NCBI RefSeq assembly: GCF_005239095.1
Contig: NZ_SZUA01000003.1
Location: 558,001 to 622,000, forward strand
Length of the DNA: 64,000 nt
Source: Luteimonas gilva
GTDB lineage: Bacteria > Pseudomonadota > Gammaproteobacteria > Xanthomonadales > Xanthomonadaceae
Reading direction: 5' to 3'
Position numbers and translations under genes: made by a program. The notes under the pieces are model-generated. The model was not told the origin of the DNA, ran no database searches, and saw nothing but the letters and a program-made list of their open reading frames with translations. Shown here in pieces: positions 9,604 through 19,621 of the stretch; the first letter of the stretch is position 1, and the number at the start of each line of letters is the position of its first letter.

Positions 9604-9646
9604 AAAGGCATGGCGATGGGGCGGGGTCCGTGGTTCAATGGTCACC

Positions 9647-9730
9647 GAAGCGGGGGTACCGCCAGCTTTCCGGCGGTTGAGACAGACCCTTCGAACCTGA
9701 TCCGGTTGAGACCGGCGTAGGGAAGCTTCG
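9647..9730 (+). promoter_or_regulatory. TPP riboswitch (THI element)
   Basis: Contains the conserved TPP-aptamer blocks in order: GCGGGGGTACCGCC, GGCGGTTGAGA (the CTGAGA-type motif), then ACCCTTCGAACCTGATCCGG and the closing GACCGGCGTAGGGAAGC. It sits about 110 bases upstream of thiC on the same strand. Thiamine pyrophosphate binding should lower thiC expression. Confidence 0.95.
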
Positions 9731-9788
9731 CAGCTTGCGCCTCATTGGCGCCTGCGCCGCCGCTTTATGCGAGTCCCTTCGCAAAGGC

Positions 9789-9806
9789 CCGCACATCCCT
9801 GTGCGG
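9789..9806 (+). promoter_or_regulatory. Hairpin in thiC expression platform
   Basis: Seven-base-pair stem CCGCACA / TGTGCGG with a four-base loop, located between the TPP aptamer and the thiC start and followed by ACTTTCC. It could be the switch hairpin, but it lacks a clear U-run, so control at ribosome access is as likely as termination. Confidence 0.45.
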
Positions 9807-9818
9807 ACTTTCCAATAA

Positions 9819-11714
<1,896 letters not shown>

Positions 11715-11813
11715 GCGCTGAACGGGCATGAACCGTTCGGGAACCGATCACGCCGGATCCACCGGTCCGGCGTAGACTTCGCGGCGACGAAGGCGAAAAA
11801 CAGGGGCCTGAAC

Positions 11814-12437
11814 ATGGCGATCGACTTGCGAACTTCCCGATTCTGGCGCGGCGGCGTGCTGCTGATGTTCGCCGCGCTGCTCTCCGCTTGCGCGACCGGT
11901 CCGCGCATCCGCAGCGAAACCGATCCGGAAGCCGACTTCTCCCGCTACCGCACCTGGGCCTTCTACGACCCGATCGCGATGGAAGAGAACGCCGGCTATT
12001 CCACTTGGATCACCGACCGGATCAGGAACGACATCCGCCAGGAAATGGGCCGGCGCGGCTACACGTTCGACGCGAAGAAGCCGGACCTGAAGGTGAATTT
12101 CCAAGGGATCCTGCAGCAGCGCACCGACGTCTACAGCACGCCGATGGTCGATTACCAGTATTTCTACAACTACCGCGCCCAGCGTTACGTCGCGGTGCCG
12201 TTCTGGTACGACCAGACCCACGTCAGCAACTACACCGAAGGCACGCTGACGGTCGATTTGGTCGATGCCGCGCGCAATCGGCTGGTGTGGACGGGCGATG
12301 CGATCGGCCGCGTCGGCCGCAAAGCGCCGCAGCAGCAGCTGCAGGACGTGGACCGCGCGATCTTCGAGATCTTCCAGCGCTTCCCCTTCCAAGCCGGTTC
12401 CAATGTGCCGGTGCCGCCGGCGCCGCCGGTGAAATAA
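11814..12437 (+). CDS. DUF4136 family lipoprotein
   Basis: 207-residue predicted lipoprotein: basic start, hydrophobic stretch and lipobox LLSAC at about residues 22-26 (ALLSACATG). The mature part has the DUF4136 pattern: 'DPEADFSRYRTWAFYDP', 'IRNDIRQEMGRRGYTF', 'PDLKVNFQG' and a final '…LVWTGDAIGRV' followed by an amphipathic helix. A Tyr-rich segment (MVDYQYFYNYRAQRY) sits in the middle. The function of the family is not established. The next gene starts immediately after its stop, so the two are probably cotranscribed. Confidence 0.85.
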   Translation: MAIDLRTSRFWRGGVLLMFAALLSACATGPRIRSETDPEADFSRYRTWAFYDPIAMEENAGYSTWITDRIRNDIRQEMGRRGYTFDAKKPDLKVNFQGILQQRTDVYSTPMVDYQYFYNYRAQRYVAVPFWYDQTHVSNYTEGTLTVDLVDAARNRLVWTGDAIGRVGRKAPQQQLQDVDRAIFEIFQRFPFQAGSNVPVPPAPPVK

Positions 12438-13148
12438 ATGGCGAAGACGCAGGACGCGTCTTCGTCCTGGCCGCCGAGCGTCGGCGCGCTGAAGGACAGC
12501 CTGAGGCGCCACCCTTCGGGCTGGCTGCTGGCCGTGCAGTTGCTCACCGTGGTGGTGAATCCGCTGATGGAGAACACCGCCGCGGGACGCGCGGTGTTCG
12601 GCGTATTCGGCATCGTGGTGCTGGCGCTGGCTCTGTGGGTGATCAACCGCAGCCAGGCGGTGAATTGGATCGCTTGGCTGTTGGCCGTCCCTTCGGTGGC
12701 GCTGTCGCTGGCCGCCAACGTCGGCGGGCAAAGCCAGCTGGTGCCGGTGGCGCACCTGCTGGAGTCGGCGTTGTATTTCTACACAGCCGGCGCGCTCACC
12801 GCGTACATGCTGGGCGACGCGCGGGTGACGTTCGACGAATTGCTGGCCGCGGGCGCGACCTTCACCTTGCTCGCCTGGGCGTTCGCGTTCGCGTTCTCGG
12901 TGTGCCAGAGCTGGTATCCGGGCAGCTTCACCGCCGCGTTGAACACCGAATCGCCGCGCACCTGGATGGAATTGCTGTTCCTCAGCTTCAGCCTGTTGTC
13001 GGCCACCGGCTTGAGCGACATCGTGCCGGTGACCGCGCCGGCGCGGGCGCTGTCGATGCTGGAGATGTTCGCGGGCGTGATGTACATCGCGGTCGTGGTG
13101 TCGCGGCTGATCGCGCTGGCGACCTTGCGCGTGTCGCGCAAGCCCTGA
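12438..13148 (+). CDS. Membrane protein with two-TM ion-channel-like C-terminus
   Basis: 236 residues with about six hydrophobic segments. The C-terminal part resembles the pore region of bacterial two-TM potassium channels: a hydrophobic pore helix 'LLFLSFSLLSATGLSDIVPV', then the last helix 'ALSMLEMFAGVMYIAVVVSRLIAL'. At the selectivity filter position the usual TxGYGD is replaced by ATGLSD, so it may not conduct potassium or may be selective for something else. Starts directly after the stop of the DUF4136 gene. Assignment rests on pattern similarity only. Confidence 0.6.
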   Translation: MAKTQDASSSWPPSVGALKDSLRRHPSGWLLAVQLLTVVVNPLMENTAAGRAVFGVFGIVVLALALWVINRSQAVNWIAWLLAVPSVALSLAANVGGQSQLVPVAHLLESALYFYTAGALTAYMLGDARVTFDELLAAGATFTLLAWAFAFAFSVCQSWYPGSFTAALNTESPRTWMELLFLSFSLLSATGLSDIVPVTAPARALSMLEMFAGVMYIAVVVSRLIALATLRVSRKP

Positions 13149-13172
13149 AATCCCGCGCAACGCCATCTTGGT

Positions 13173-13208
13173 TCCCCGGGTTTCGCCTTCGGCCCTACCC
13201 GGGCTACG
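13173..13208. repeat. Short hairpin repeat, CCCGGG family (partial copy)
   Basis: CCCCGGGTTTCGCC … GGCCCTACCCGGGCTAC is a hairpin related to the longer element at 19516-19591 (CCCGGGTAAGC…GCTTACCCGGGCTAC). It fills most of the short gap before the sigma factor gene. Confidence 0.6.
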
Positions 13209-13253
13209 ATGCGTCGCCGGTGGCGGTTCCGCCGGCTTGCGTCGGGGGTGGGA

Positions 13254-13805
13254 ATGGCGGAGGAACTGACCCGGTTGCTGCACGCCTGGCGCGAGGGCGA
13301 TAGCGCATCGCGCGACCGCCTGGTGGCGCAGGTGTACGACACGCTGCGCGACATGGCCGCCGCGCGCCTGCGCCGCGGCGAAGGCGGACGCACGCTGCAG
13401 CCGACGGTCGTCGTCCATGAAGCCTTGTTGCGCCTGCTCGGCGCCGACACCGAGTGGGAAGACCGCGCCCACTTTTTCGCGCTGGCCGCGCTGAAGATGC
13501 GCGCCGTGCTGGTCGACCACGCCCGCGCCCGCGCCGCGGAAAAACGCGGCGGCGATGCCGTGGCGCTGACCTTGTCCCATGCCGACCGCGAAGCCGGCGA
13601 CGGCGTCGAATACGACGTGCTGGCCCTGCATCAGGCGCTGGAAAAACTGTCCGAGCACGACGAACGCGCCGCGCGCGGCGTCGAAATGGCCTATTTCGGC
13701 GGGATGGAGCGCGAAGAGATCGCCTGCGTGCTCGGCGTTTCCGTGCCCACGGTGGAGCGCGATTTGCGCTTCGCGCGCGCTTGGCTGAATCGGCAGCTGG
13801 CCTGA
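13254..13805 (+). CDS. ECF-type RNA polymerase sigma factor
   Basis: 183 residues from the ATG at 13254, preceded by GGGGGTGGGA. Region 2 includes 'LLHAWREGDSASRDRLVAQV' and 'TVVVHEALLRLL'; region 4 has the helix-turn-helix 'REEIACVLGVSVPTVERDLRFARAWL'. The layout (LLxxWREGD start, DHARARAAEKRGG linker) matches the 'ECF-like' subfamily common in Xanthomonadaceae and Planctomycetes. No anti-sigma gene is next to it. An in-frame ATG at 13209 exists, but the family begins at MAEELTRLL. Confidence 0.92.
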   Translation: MAEELTRLLHAWREGDSASRDRLVAQVYDTLRDMAAARLRRGEGGRTLQPTVVVHEALLRLLGADTEWEDRAHFFALAALKMRAVLVDHARARAAEKRGGDAVALTLSHADREAGDGVEYDVLALHQALEKLSEHDERAARGVEMAYFGGMEREEIACVLGVSVPTVERDLRFARAWLNRQLA

Positions 13806-13835
13806 AAAAACGCCGCGCGGGAAGCCCGCGCGGCG
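13805..13835 (-). terminator. Intrinsic terminator
   Basis: 11-bp perfect stem CGCCGCGCGGG / CCCGCGCGGCG with a three-base loop. On the minus strand it is followed by six T, so it ends the transcript of the small exported protein gene at 13882-14253. It also lies right at the end of the converging sigma factor gene. Confidence 0.85.
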
Positions 13836-13881
13836 TGCCGGGAAGGCCGGGGTGGTGGCCCTCCGCAACGCTAGTTCGATC

Positions 13882-14253
13882 TCAACACTTGCTTTGGTTC
13901 ACCGTCGCCTGTTCGCCGCCGTTCGCCGAAGTGTTGGTGAAACGGCTGCAGGCCACGCCGCCGACGTTGCCGTGCTTGTCCTTCAGCACGCCGCAGTCGG
14001 TGAAATCGCCGCTGGCCGAACAGGAAACCTGGCCGCCGCCCGGACACTGTTTGGTGATCGAGCAATCGCGCGGCTTGAGCCCGGCGTTGGCCAGCGGCAA
14101 CCCCATCGACGCGCGCTTGGCATTGATCGCTTGCAGCGCGCGCTGCTCGGGCGCGGCGGCGACGCGTTGTTGCGGGTAACCGAACGCCATGCCGCCGGAA
14201 ACGAGCAGGGCGGCGACGATGGCGACGATAAGAAACGATTTCTGCGGGGTCAT
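13882..14253 (-). CDS. Small cysteine-rich exported protein, function unknown
   Basis: 123 residues. N-terminal signal peptide (KSFLIVAIVAALLVSGGMAF, cleavage probably near AFG or RVAAA). The mature part has seven cysteines (DCSITKQC, VSCSASG, DCGVL, ACSRF, final SKC); six could form three disulfides. Not recognised as a known family. The ATG at 14253 has an ideal AAAGGAG Shine-Dalgarno. It is only 26 bases downstream of the frameshifted adhesin gene and is followed by a terminator, so it probably forms the last gene of that transcript. A secreted or periplasmic partner of the adhesins is possible but unproven. Confidence 0.75.
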   Translation of the reverse strand: MTPQKSFLIVAIVAALLVSGGMAFGYPQQRVAAAPEQRALQAINAKRASMGLPLANAGLKPRDCSITKQCPGGGQVSCSASGDFTDCGVLKDKHGNVGGVACSRFTNTSANGGEQATVNQSKC

Positions 14254-14279
14254 GGCAGTCTCCTTTGTAGGCAGGGGGA

Positions 14280-16102
14280 TCAAAGATCGACGCCGAAGCC
14301 GATGCCGGCCGAGCGTTCCGAACCGCTGAACGCGCCGCCGAGCGTGAGCGAGGCGCGGGCGCCGATGCGTTTGCCGTAGCCGACCGACAGCGCGCGTTCG
14401 CCGTCCTGGAAGCCGGCGCCGATCGCCAGGCGTCCGCGCGCGCCGGTGCCGTTGGCGGCGTTGGCGGTCATTTGCACCATCGCCGAGCTCAATGCGCCGG
14501 TGCGGCTGATGCGTCGGTCCTGGCCGCGGAAACGGCGTTCGGTTTCGTCGCGGAAGGACTGCAGGCCGTCGGCGAAACCGGCGAGCTCGGCGATCTGGTT
14601 GTCGGTGTAGGCGTTGGCGGCCGACAGCGTCGCCGCATCGCCCGCTTCCATGTCGCCGCGGATCGCCGCTTCGCGATCGTCGGTGTAGGCGTTCGCCGCG
14701 GTGCCGCCGGTGGCGACCGCGGTATCGGTGTAGGCGTTGGCGGTGGCGAGCGTGGCCTGCAATTGCGAGAAGTTCACCGCATCGGTCGCGCCGGTGCCGG
14801 CGGCGACGTTGACGATGCGGCGTTCGTTGCCCGCGCCGCCGATCGACACGGTATCGGCTTGATCGGCCAACGAATCCGCGCCGAGCGCGACGCTGTTCTC
14901 GGCATTGGCGATAGCGTATCCGCCGACCGCCAACGACAAGCTGGCGTTGGCCTGGCTGAGGATGCCGATCGCGCTGCTGCTGTAGCCGGTGGCGGAGGCC
15001 TGGGCGCCGATCACGGTGCTGCCTTCCGCCGTAGCGGTCGCACTGTTGCCGATCGCGACGCTCATCTGTCCGCCCGCCGAACTCAACGAGCCGACGGCCG
15101 TCGAAGAGAACCCCATCGCCTGGCTGTCGTATCCCAGCGCGGTAGCGCGGAAATTCCCGGCGACGCTGTCCGCGCCGAAGCTGGAAGCCTCCGACTCGGT
15201 AGCGATGCTGTTCGCGCCGACCGCAGTGCTCTGCTGCGCGGTGGCCTGGCTCGCAGCGCCGATGGCCGTCGCGCGTTCGGCGGTGGCGTCGCTGGATTGG
15301 CCGAAAGCCGAGCTGCCCAGGCCAGTCGCGCGCGTGCCAACGCCGATCGCGGTGCTGGTGACGCCGCTGGCTTCGCTGTTGGTGCCTAGCGCCGTACTCA
15401 GGCTGCCGCTGGCGATGCTGCCCGCGCCGATGGCGGTGGCGACTTGGCCGCTGGCCTGGCTTTGAAAGCCGACAGCGGTGCCGTAATCGGCACTGGCCAC
15501 GCTTTGCGCGCCGAACGCCGCGCTGTTGTCGCCGCCAGCGCTGCTGAAGAAACCGACCGCGGTGCTCGACGCGCCGCTCGCCGAACTCAAAGCGCCGTGC
15601 GCCGTGCCGCCGGCGCCTGCGGCCGTCGATTGCGCGCCGCTGGCGGTGGCGAAAGCGCCGCTGGCGTTGCTGCGCGCACCGATGGCCAGGCTGTCGTTGC
15701 CGCTCGCATTCGCCGCCGCGCCGAAGGCGGACGCGCGCGCGGCGGTGGCGCGGACGCGCTCGTTGTCGTCGACGCCGCCGTCGTTGTCCAGATCCATCCA
15801 ACCGCCGATCGCGGTGGTATGGATGGCGCTGGCGTAAGCGGAACCGCCGATGGCGGTCGCGCCTTCGTCCAACGCATTGGCCAGCGCGCCGTAAGCCACG
15901 CTGCGTTCGCCGCCCGCTTCGGAGTGTAGCCGCAAGCGAGCGCCATGTTGCCGGGCGCGTTGCCGAATTCGCCGTCTTCGCCGGGCGTGGTGAAGTCGCA
16001 GACGTCGCCGGCGAAGGCCGCGCCGGAAACCGATAGGCACAAGAAGATGGCGGCGGTCAGAACGCATCGCCGTTGCGGTGCGGAGGGGATGGGGAAGTGC
16101 AT
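14280..16102 (-). pseudogene. Trimeric autotransporter adhesin (YadA-like), frameshifted
   Basis: The reading starts at ATG 16102 with a good signal peptide (VLTAAIFLCLSVSGAAFA) and a mature start GDVCDFTTPGEDG…ACGY, then loses frame at about 15923-15926. From there another frame gives 547 residues of YadA head repeats (AIGxxSxASG type), an ESPR-free stalk with NAYTD and 'DTVSIGGAGNERRIVNVAAG' neck, and a C-terminal membrane anchor (GALSSAMVQMTANAA … LTLGGAFSGSERSAGIGFG). A one-base deletion or two-base insertion explains it. The paralogue upstream is intact, so this is either a recent pseudogene, a phase-variable state, or a sequencing error. An EF-hand-like DLDNDGGVDDNE is encoded at 15759-15794. 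Confidence 0.8.
15759..15794 (-). other. EF-hand-like loop codons in adhesin head (frameshifted copy)
   Basis: Encodes DLDNDGGVDDNE, matching the DxDxDGxxxxxE calcium loop at all key positions, inserted between YadA head repeats just after 'AIGGWM'. The intact paralogue has the equivalent loop at 17210-17245. Confidence 0.7.
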
Positions 16103-16228
16103 GGCGGATCTCCAAGTCGGTGAGGAAAGCGTTGCGCCGCCGTGGCGGCGAGCGGGTGCGCTGTAAGACCCACCGGAGAAAGCGTTCGAAACCCATCATC
16201 GGACGGCGACGATTCGTTTCGCCCGCCG

Positions 16229-16268
16229 GAAAACAAAAACGGGCGCGACGAAGGAATCGCCGCGCCCG
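16229..16268 (-). terminator. Intrinsic terminator after the intact adhesin gene
   Basis: On the minus strand CGGGCGCGGCG … CGTCGCGCCCG forms an 11-bp stem with a single mismatch and is followed by TTTTTGTTTTCC. It lies 45 bases after the stop of the intact adhesin gene and before the next adhesin start, so the two adhesin genes are separate transcription units. Confidence 0.85.
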
Positions 16269-16312
16269 CCGCCGGTCCGCCGCTGGGGCATCGACCGGAC
16301 TTGGAGCCTCGC

Positions 16313-17551
16313 TCAGAAGCCGAAACCGACGCCGACCGTGGCCGAGCGTTCCGATCCGCTGAACGCGCCGCCCAGCGTCATCGCCGCGCGCGGGCTGATC
16401 CGCTGTTGCACGCCGATCGAAAGCGCTTGCTTGCCGCCGTAGCTGCCCGCGGCGATGCCGACCCGCGTGCGTCCGGTTTCCACCGCCGCGGCGCTCGCCG
16501 CCATGCCGACCATCGCCGCGCTCAATGCGCCGGCGCGGTCCAGGCGGTCGTCCAACTTGCCGATGCGGCGGTCGACGTCGCTGCGGAAAGCATTGAAATC
16601 GTCCGCGAACGCGGCGACCTCGGCGATGCGTCCATCGGTGTAAGCATTGGCCGAAGACAAGGTCGCGGCATCGCCGGCGGAGACTTGGCCGACGTTCGCG
16701 CCATCGGTCGCCGCGGTGCCGGCGGCGACGTTCGTCAAACGCCGTTCGTTGCCTGCATTGCCGAAGGACACCGTGCCGGCCTGGTCGGCGACGGCGCCGG
16801 CGCCGATGGCGACGCTGCCGGCCGCGCTGGCGGTGCTGTTCGCGCCGAGCGCGAGCGCGGAATCGCCGCTCGCTTCGGAGCCGTAACCATAAGCCGCGCT
16901 GTTATCGCCGCTGGCGGTGCTGAAACCGCCGATCGCCGAGCTGTTTTCGCCCGACGCGTCGCTATAGGCGCCCAGCGCGACGCCGCGGCTGCCGCTAGCG
17001 GCGCTGGCCCAGCCGATCGAAGCGCTGTGCACGCCGGTGGCCGCGCCGATGATCGCGATGCTCGAGGTGTTGTCGGCGTAGCCGCCGCCGATGGCGACGC
17101 TGCCGAAAGCCGTCGCGGTGCTGCCGCCGCCCAGCGCCGTGCTGAATTCGCCGGTGGCTTGGGCGATGACGCCGACGGCCGTCGCGCGCTGGCCTGTGGC
17201 GATGGTGATTTCGCCGGGTCCGGCCAAGCCGTCGCCGTTGTAGTCCACCCAGCCGCCGGTAGCGACGCTGCCGATGCCGGTGGAGATGCTGTGCGAGCCG
17301 ACCGCGACGCTGCCGGTGCTGTCGGCGAGGCCGAAGGTGCCGATGGCCGTGCTGTGGAAACCGCTGGCCGTGGCGCCCGGGCCGCAGGCGAAAGCTTCCG
17401 GAGGCGCGGCGGCGCCAGCGCCGTCTTCGCCGGCGCTTTCCAGGTCGCAGAGTTCGCCGGCGCTGGCGGCGGCCGAGGCCAGGCATAGCGCGACGCCCAG
17501 GGCCAGCGCGAGCCGGCCGCGCGTTTTTTCCAAACCATGTCGAATGTTCAC
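16313..17551 (-). CDS. Trimeric autotransporter adhesin (YadA-like), intact
   Basis: 412-residue surface adhesin of the type Vc secretion family. Signal peptide LALALGVALCLASAAASA (about 14-31), mature start GELCDLESAGEDG…FACG with two cysteines also kept in the neighbour. The head (about 55-270) is made of about 14-residue left-handed beta-roll repeats (S/A-VAIGxxSxASG). The neck is 'GTVSFGNAGNERRLTNVAAG' and the stalk is short with 'NAYTDGRIAEVAAF'. The C-terminal anchor has four strands ending VGVGFGF, with terminal Phe as expected for outer-membrane insertion. It is small for the family. An EF-hand-like loop (DYNGDGLAGPGE) is inserted in the head. Confidence 0.92.
   Translation of the reverse strand: MNIRHGLEKTRGRLALALGVALCLASAAASAGELCDLESAGEDGAGAAAPPEAFACGPGATASGFHSTAIGTFGLADSTGSVAVGSHSISTGIGSVATGGWVDYNGDGLAGPGEITIATGQRATAVGVIAQATGEFSTALGGGSTATAFGSVAIGGGYADNTSSIAIIGAATGVHSASIGWASAASGSRGVALGAYSDASGENSSAIGGFSTASGDNSAAYGYGSEASGDSALALGANSTASAAGSVAIGAGAVADQAGTVSFGNAGNERRLTNVAAGTAATDGANVGQVSAGDAATLSSANAYTDGRIAEVAAFADDFNAFRSDVDRRIGKLDDRLDRAGALSAAMVGMAASAAAVETGRTRVGIAAGSYGGKQALSIGVQQRISPRAAMTLGGAFSGSERSATVGVGFGF
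17210..17245 (-). other. EF-hand-like loop codons in adhesin head (intact copy)
   Basis: Encodes DYNGDGLAGPGE (DxNxDGxxxxxE), a plausible calcium-binding loop between head repeats, preceded by 'ATGGWV'. The same position in the neighbouring adhesin carries DLDNDGGVDDNE. Confidence 0.7.
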
Positions 17552-17811
17552 GGAAGTTCTCCAGGTGAGTGGGAAATCGCGCGAACGCAGATAGGGACGC
17601 AGAACCCTCGATCCGGCCGATCCGGCCGGCCACCCCGGTTAGTCCGAGCGGCACCGCGTCGCGCTTGCATGGATAACCGGAGTCCGGCGGCCCGGCCCAT
17701 CAAGTTTTTTTGCCGCTCCGGCGCAGTCGCGTTCAGCATCGGCTATCGATCGCCGGCGCAATCTTTCGGAGATACGGAAGTCGTCCGCCTCTTCGACTAA
17801 GGGAGCCGTCC

Positions 17812-18444
17812 ATGAATCGATTCCTGAGGATGTCCGCTTCGCTGTGCGCGTTGTTGACGATCGCCTCTTGCGCCAGCACCTCCAAGCTCAGCGACAGCGA
17901 GCGCTACACGCTCTATCGCGAGCACGCCGGCCAGCCGGTCAAGAGCTTCCGCTACTTCGGCGACATCAACGGCTGGACCCCGCTCGACGATTCTGCGCTG
18001 GTGGTGTGGACGCGGCCCAGCGAGGCCTATCTGCTCGATCTGTACGGGCCTTGCCAGGATCTGGATTTCGCCCAATCGATCGCGCTCACGAATCTGATGG
18101 GCGAAGTGTCGGCGCGGTTCGACAAGGTCATCGTCGCGGGTACCTCGTCGATGCGGATCCCCTGCCGCATCGAGGAGATCCGCAAAGTCGACGTCAAAGC
18201 CCTGCGCCAGACCGAGCGCGACCTGCGCGGCGCGGCGATGGCGCCGCGCGACCAAGACGGCGCCAAGGTCGGAATGGCCAATCCGGCGTCGGTGAATTGC
18301 GCCAAGCTCGGCGGCACGTCGATCCCGCGAATCGCGGCCGATGGAGGCCAATCCGCCGACTGCAAACTGCCGGACGGCCGGCAATGCGACGAATGGACCC
18401 TGTTCCGCGAGGGCGAGTGCCCCGCGCCGGGCGCCGCGAAATAG
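17812..18444 (+). CDS. Lipoprotein with DUF6491 and DUF333 domains
   Basis: 210 residues from the ATG at 17812 (Shine-Dalgarno AGGGAG). Lipobox ASCAS at about residues 19-23. Residues 25-135 match the DUF6491 pattern ('VKSFRYFGDINGWTPL', 'VVWTRPSEAYLLDL', 'GPCQDL', 'IPCRIEEIRKVDVKAL'). The C-terminal 50 residues match DUF333 ('GMANPASVNCAKLGG', 'ADGGQSADCKLPDGRQCDEW', 'FREGECP'). Each is usually seen as a separate small secreted or lipoprotein, so this is a fusion. No known function. It stands alone between the divergent adhesin gene and the fumarylacetoacetase gene. Confidence 0.82.
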   Translation: MNRFLRMSASLCALLTIASCASTSKLSDSERYTLYREHAGQPVKSFRYFGDINGWTPLDDSALVVWTRPSEAYLLDLYGPCQDLDFAQSIALTNLMGEVSARFDKVIVAGTSSMRIPCRIEEIRKVDVKALRQTERDLRGAAMAPRDQDGAKVGMANPASVNCAKLGGTSIPRIAADGGQSADCKLPDGRQCDEWTLFREGECPAPGAAK

Positions 18445-18520
18445 TCCGTCCCGCCGCGCGCGGCGCGGCCGCCGCCGGGGTCGCATACAATCCGGTCCTC
18501 GTTTTTCGACGGACCGCTTC

Positions 18521-19510
18521 ATGAAACTGGCTTCGCTTAAGGAAGGCGGCCGCGACGGCACGCTGATCGTCGCGTCCCGCGACCTGGCGCGCGCGGTGCG
18601 CGCCACCGGCATCGCATCGACCCTGCAACAGGCGCTGGAAGACTGGTCGAACGTCGCGCCGCGCCTGTCGGCGCTGGCGCAATCGCTGGAAGACGGCAGC
18701 GCCGACGGCGTGTTCGACCTGGACATGGCGCAACTGGCAGCGCCGCTGCCGCGCGCCTACGAATTCGTCGACGGCAGCGCCTATCTGCCGCACGTCGAAC
18801 GCGTGCGCCGCGCGCGCGGCGCGGAAGTGCCGGAAAGCTTCTACGTCGATCCGCTGATGTATCAAGCGGTCAGCGCCGGTTTCTACGGCCCGCGCGATCC
18901 GGTGAAAGTGGTCGACGAGGCCTACGGCATCGATCTGGAAGCCGAGATCGTGGTGGTCACCGACGACGTGCCGATGGCGGTCACCGCGGAACAGGCGGCC
19001 GAGCATATCCAGCTGATCGGCTTGGTCAACGACGTTTCGCTGCGCAACCTCATCCCGCCGGAATTGGCCAAGGGCTTCGGCTTCCTGCAATCCAAGCCGC
19101 GTTCGGCGCTGTCGCCGGTGTTCGTGACGCCCGACGAATTGGGCGAGGCCTGGCGCGGCAACAAGGTGCATCTGCCGCTGTTGACCCACATCAACGGCGA
19201 ATGGTTCGGCGCGCCGGAGGCGGGCGTGGACATGCAGTTCGATTTCGCGCAGCTGGTCGCGCATGCTGCGAAAACGCGGCCGTTGTCGGCCGGCACCATC
19301 GTCGGCTCGGGCACCATCGCCAACCAGGACACCGCCAAGGGCGCGTCCTGCTTCGCCGAGAAGCGCACCGTGGAAACGCTGGAGACCGGCGCGCCGAAGA
19401 CGCCGTTCATGAGTTTCGGCGACGTCGTCCGCATCGAAATGCTCGACCGCGAAGGCCGCAGCGTGTTCGGCGCGATCGAACAGCGGATGGAGCGGCAACC
19501 GAAGCCGTGA
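18521..19510 (+). CDS. Fumarylacetoacetate hydrolase family protein
   Basis: 329 residues. Probably cleaves fumarylacetoacetate to fumarate and acetoacetate at the end of tyrosine/homogentisate breakdown. Family signatures: 'EAYGIDLEAEIVVVTDDV' with the metal-binding acidic residues, 'IGLVNDVSLRNL', 'GFGFLQSKPRSALSPV', and the terminal 'PLSAGTIVGSGTIANQD'. The next gene is maleylacetoacetate isomerase, which supplies the substrate, and this supports the specific assignment. The ATG at 18521 has only a weak upstream purine stretch. An in-frame extension to 18341 overlaps the previous gene and is not used. Confidence 0.92.
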   Translation: MKLASLKEGGRDGTLIVASRDLARAVRATGIASTLQQALEDWSNVAPRLSALAQSLEDGSADGVFDLDMAQLAAPLPRAYEFVDGSAYLPHVERVRRARGAEVPESFYVDPLMYQAVSAGFYGPRDPVKVVDEAYGIDLEAEIVVVTDDVPMAVTAEQAAEHIQLIGLVNDVSLRNLIPPELAKGFGFLQSKPRSALSPVFVTPDELGEAWRGNKVHLPLLTHINGEWFGAPEAGVDMQFDFAQLVAHAAKTRPLSAGTIVGSGTIANQDTAKGASCFAEKRTVETLETGAPKTPFMSFGDVVRIEMLDREGRSVFGAIEQRMERQPKP

Positions 19511-19515
19511 CGGCC

Positions 19516-19591
19516 GTAGCCCGGGTAAGCGCAGCGCACCCGGGACCGATTCGCGCCGCGTTCCCGGGTGCGCTGCGCTTACCCGGGCTAC
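19516..19591. repeat. Long palindrome, CCCGGG family
   Basis: Near-perfect inverted repeat: GTAGCCCGGGTAAGCGCAGC … and its complement ending GGGCTAC, arms of about 31 bases with a 15-base loop. It lies between the fumarylacetoacetase and isomerase genes. A truncated relative is at 13173-13208. Confidence 0.9.
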
Positions 19592-19621
19592 TATGCGCAT
19601 GCACCGTTGGGGAAACGGACG

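Noticed and set aside
14472-15389. Plus-strand 305-codon frame opposite the adhesin
   Set aside because: Mirror of the repetitive adhesin codons; Gly/Ala/Arg-rich without independent features.
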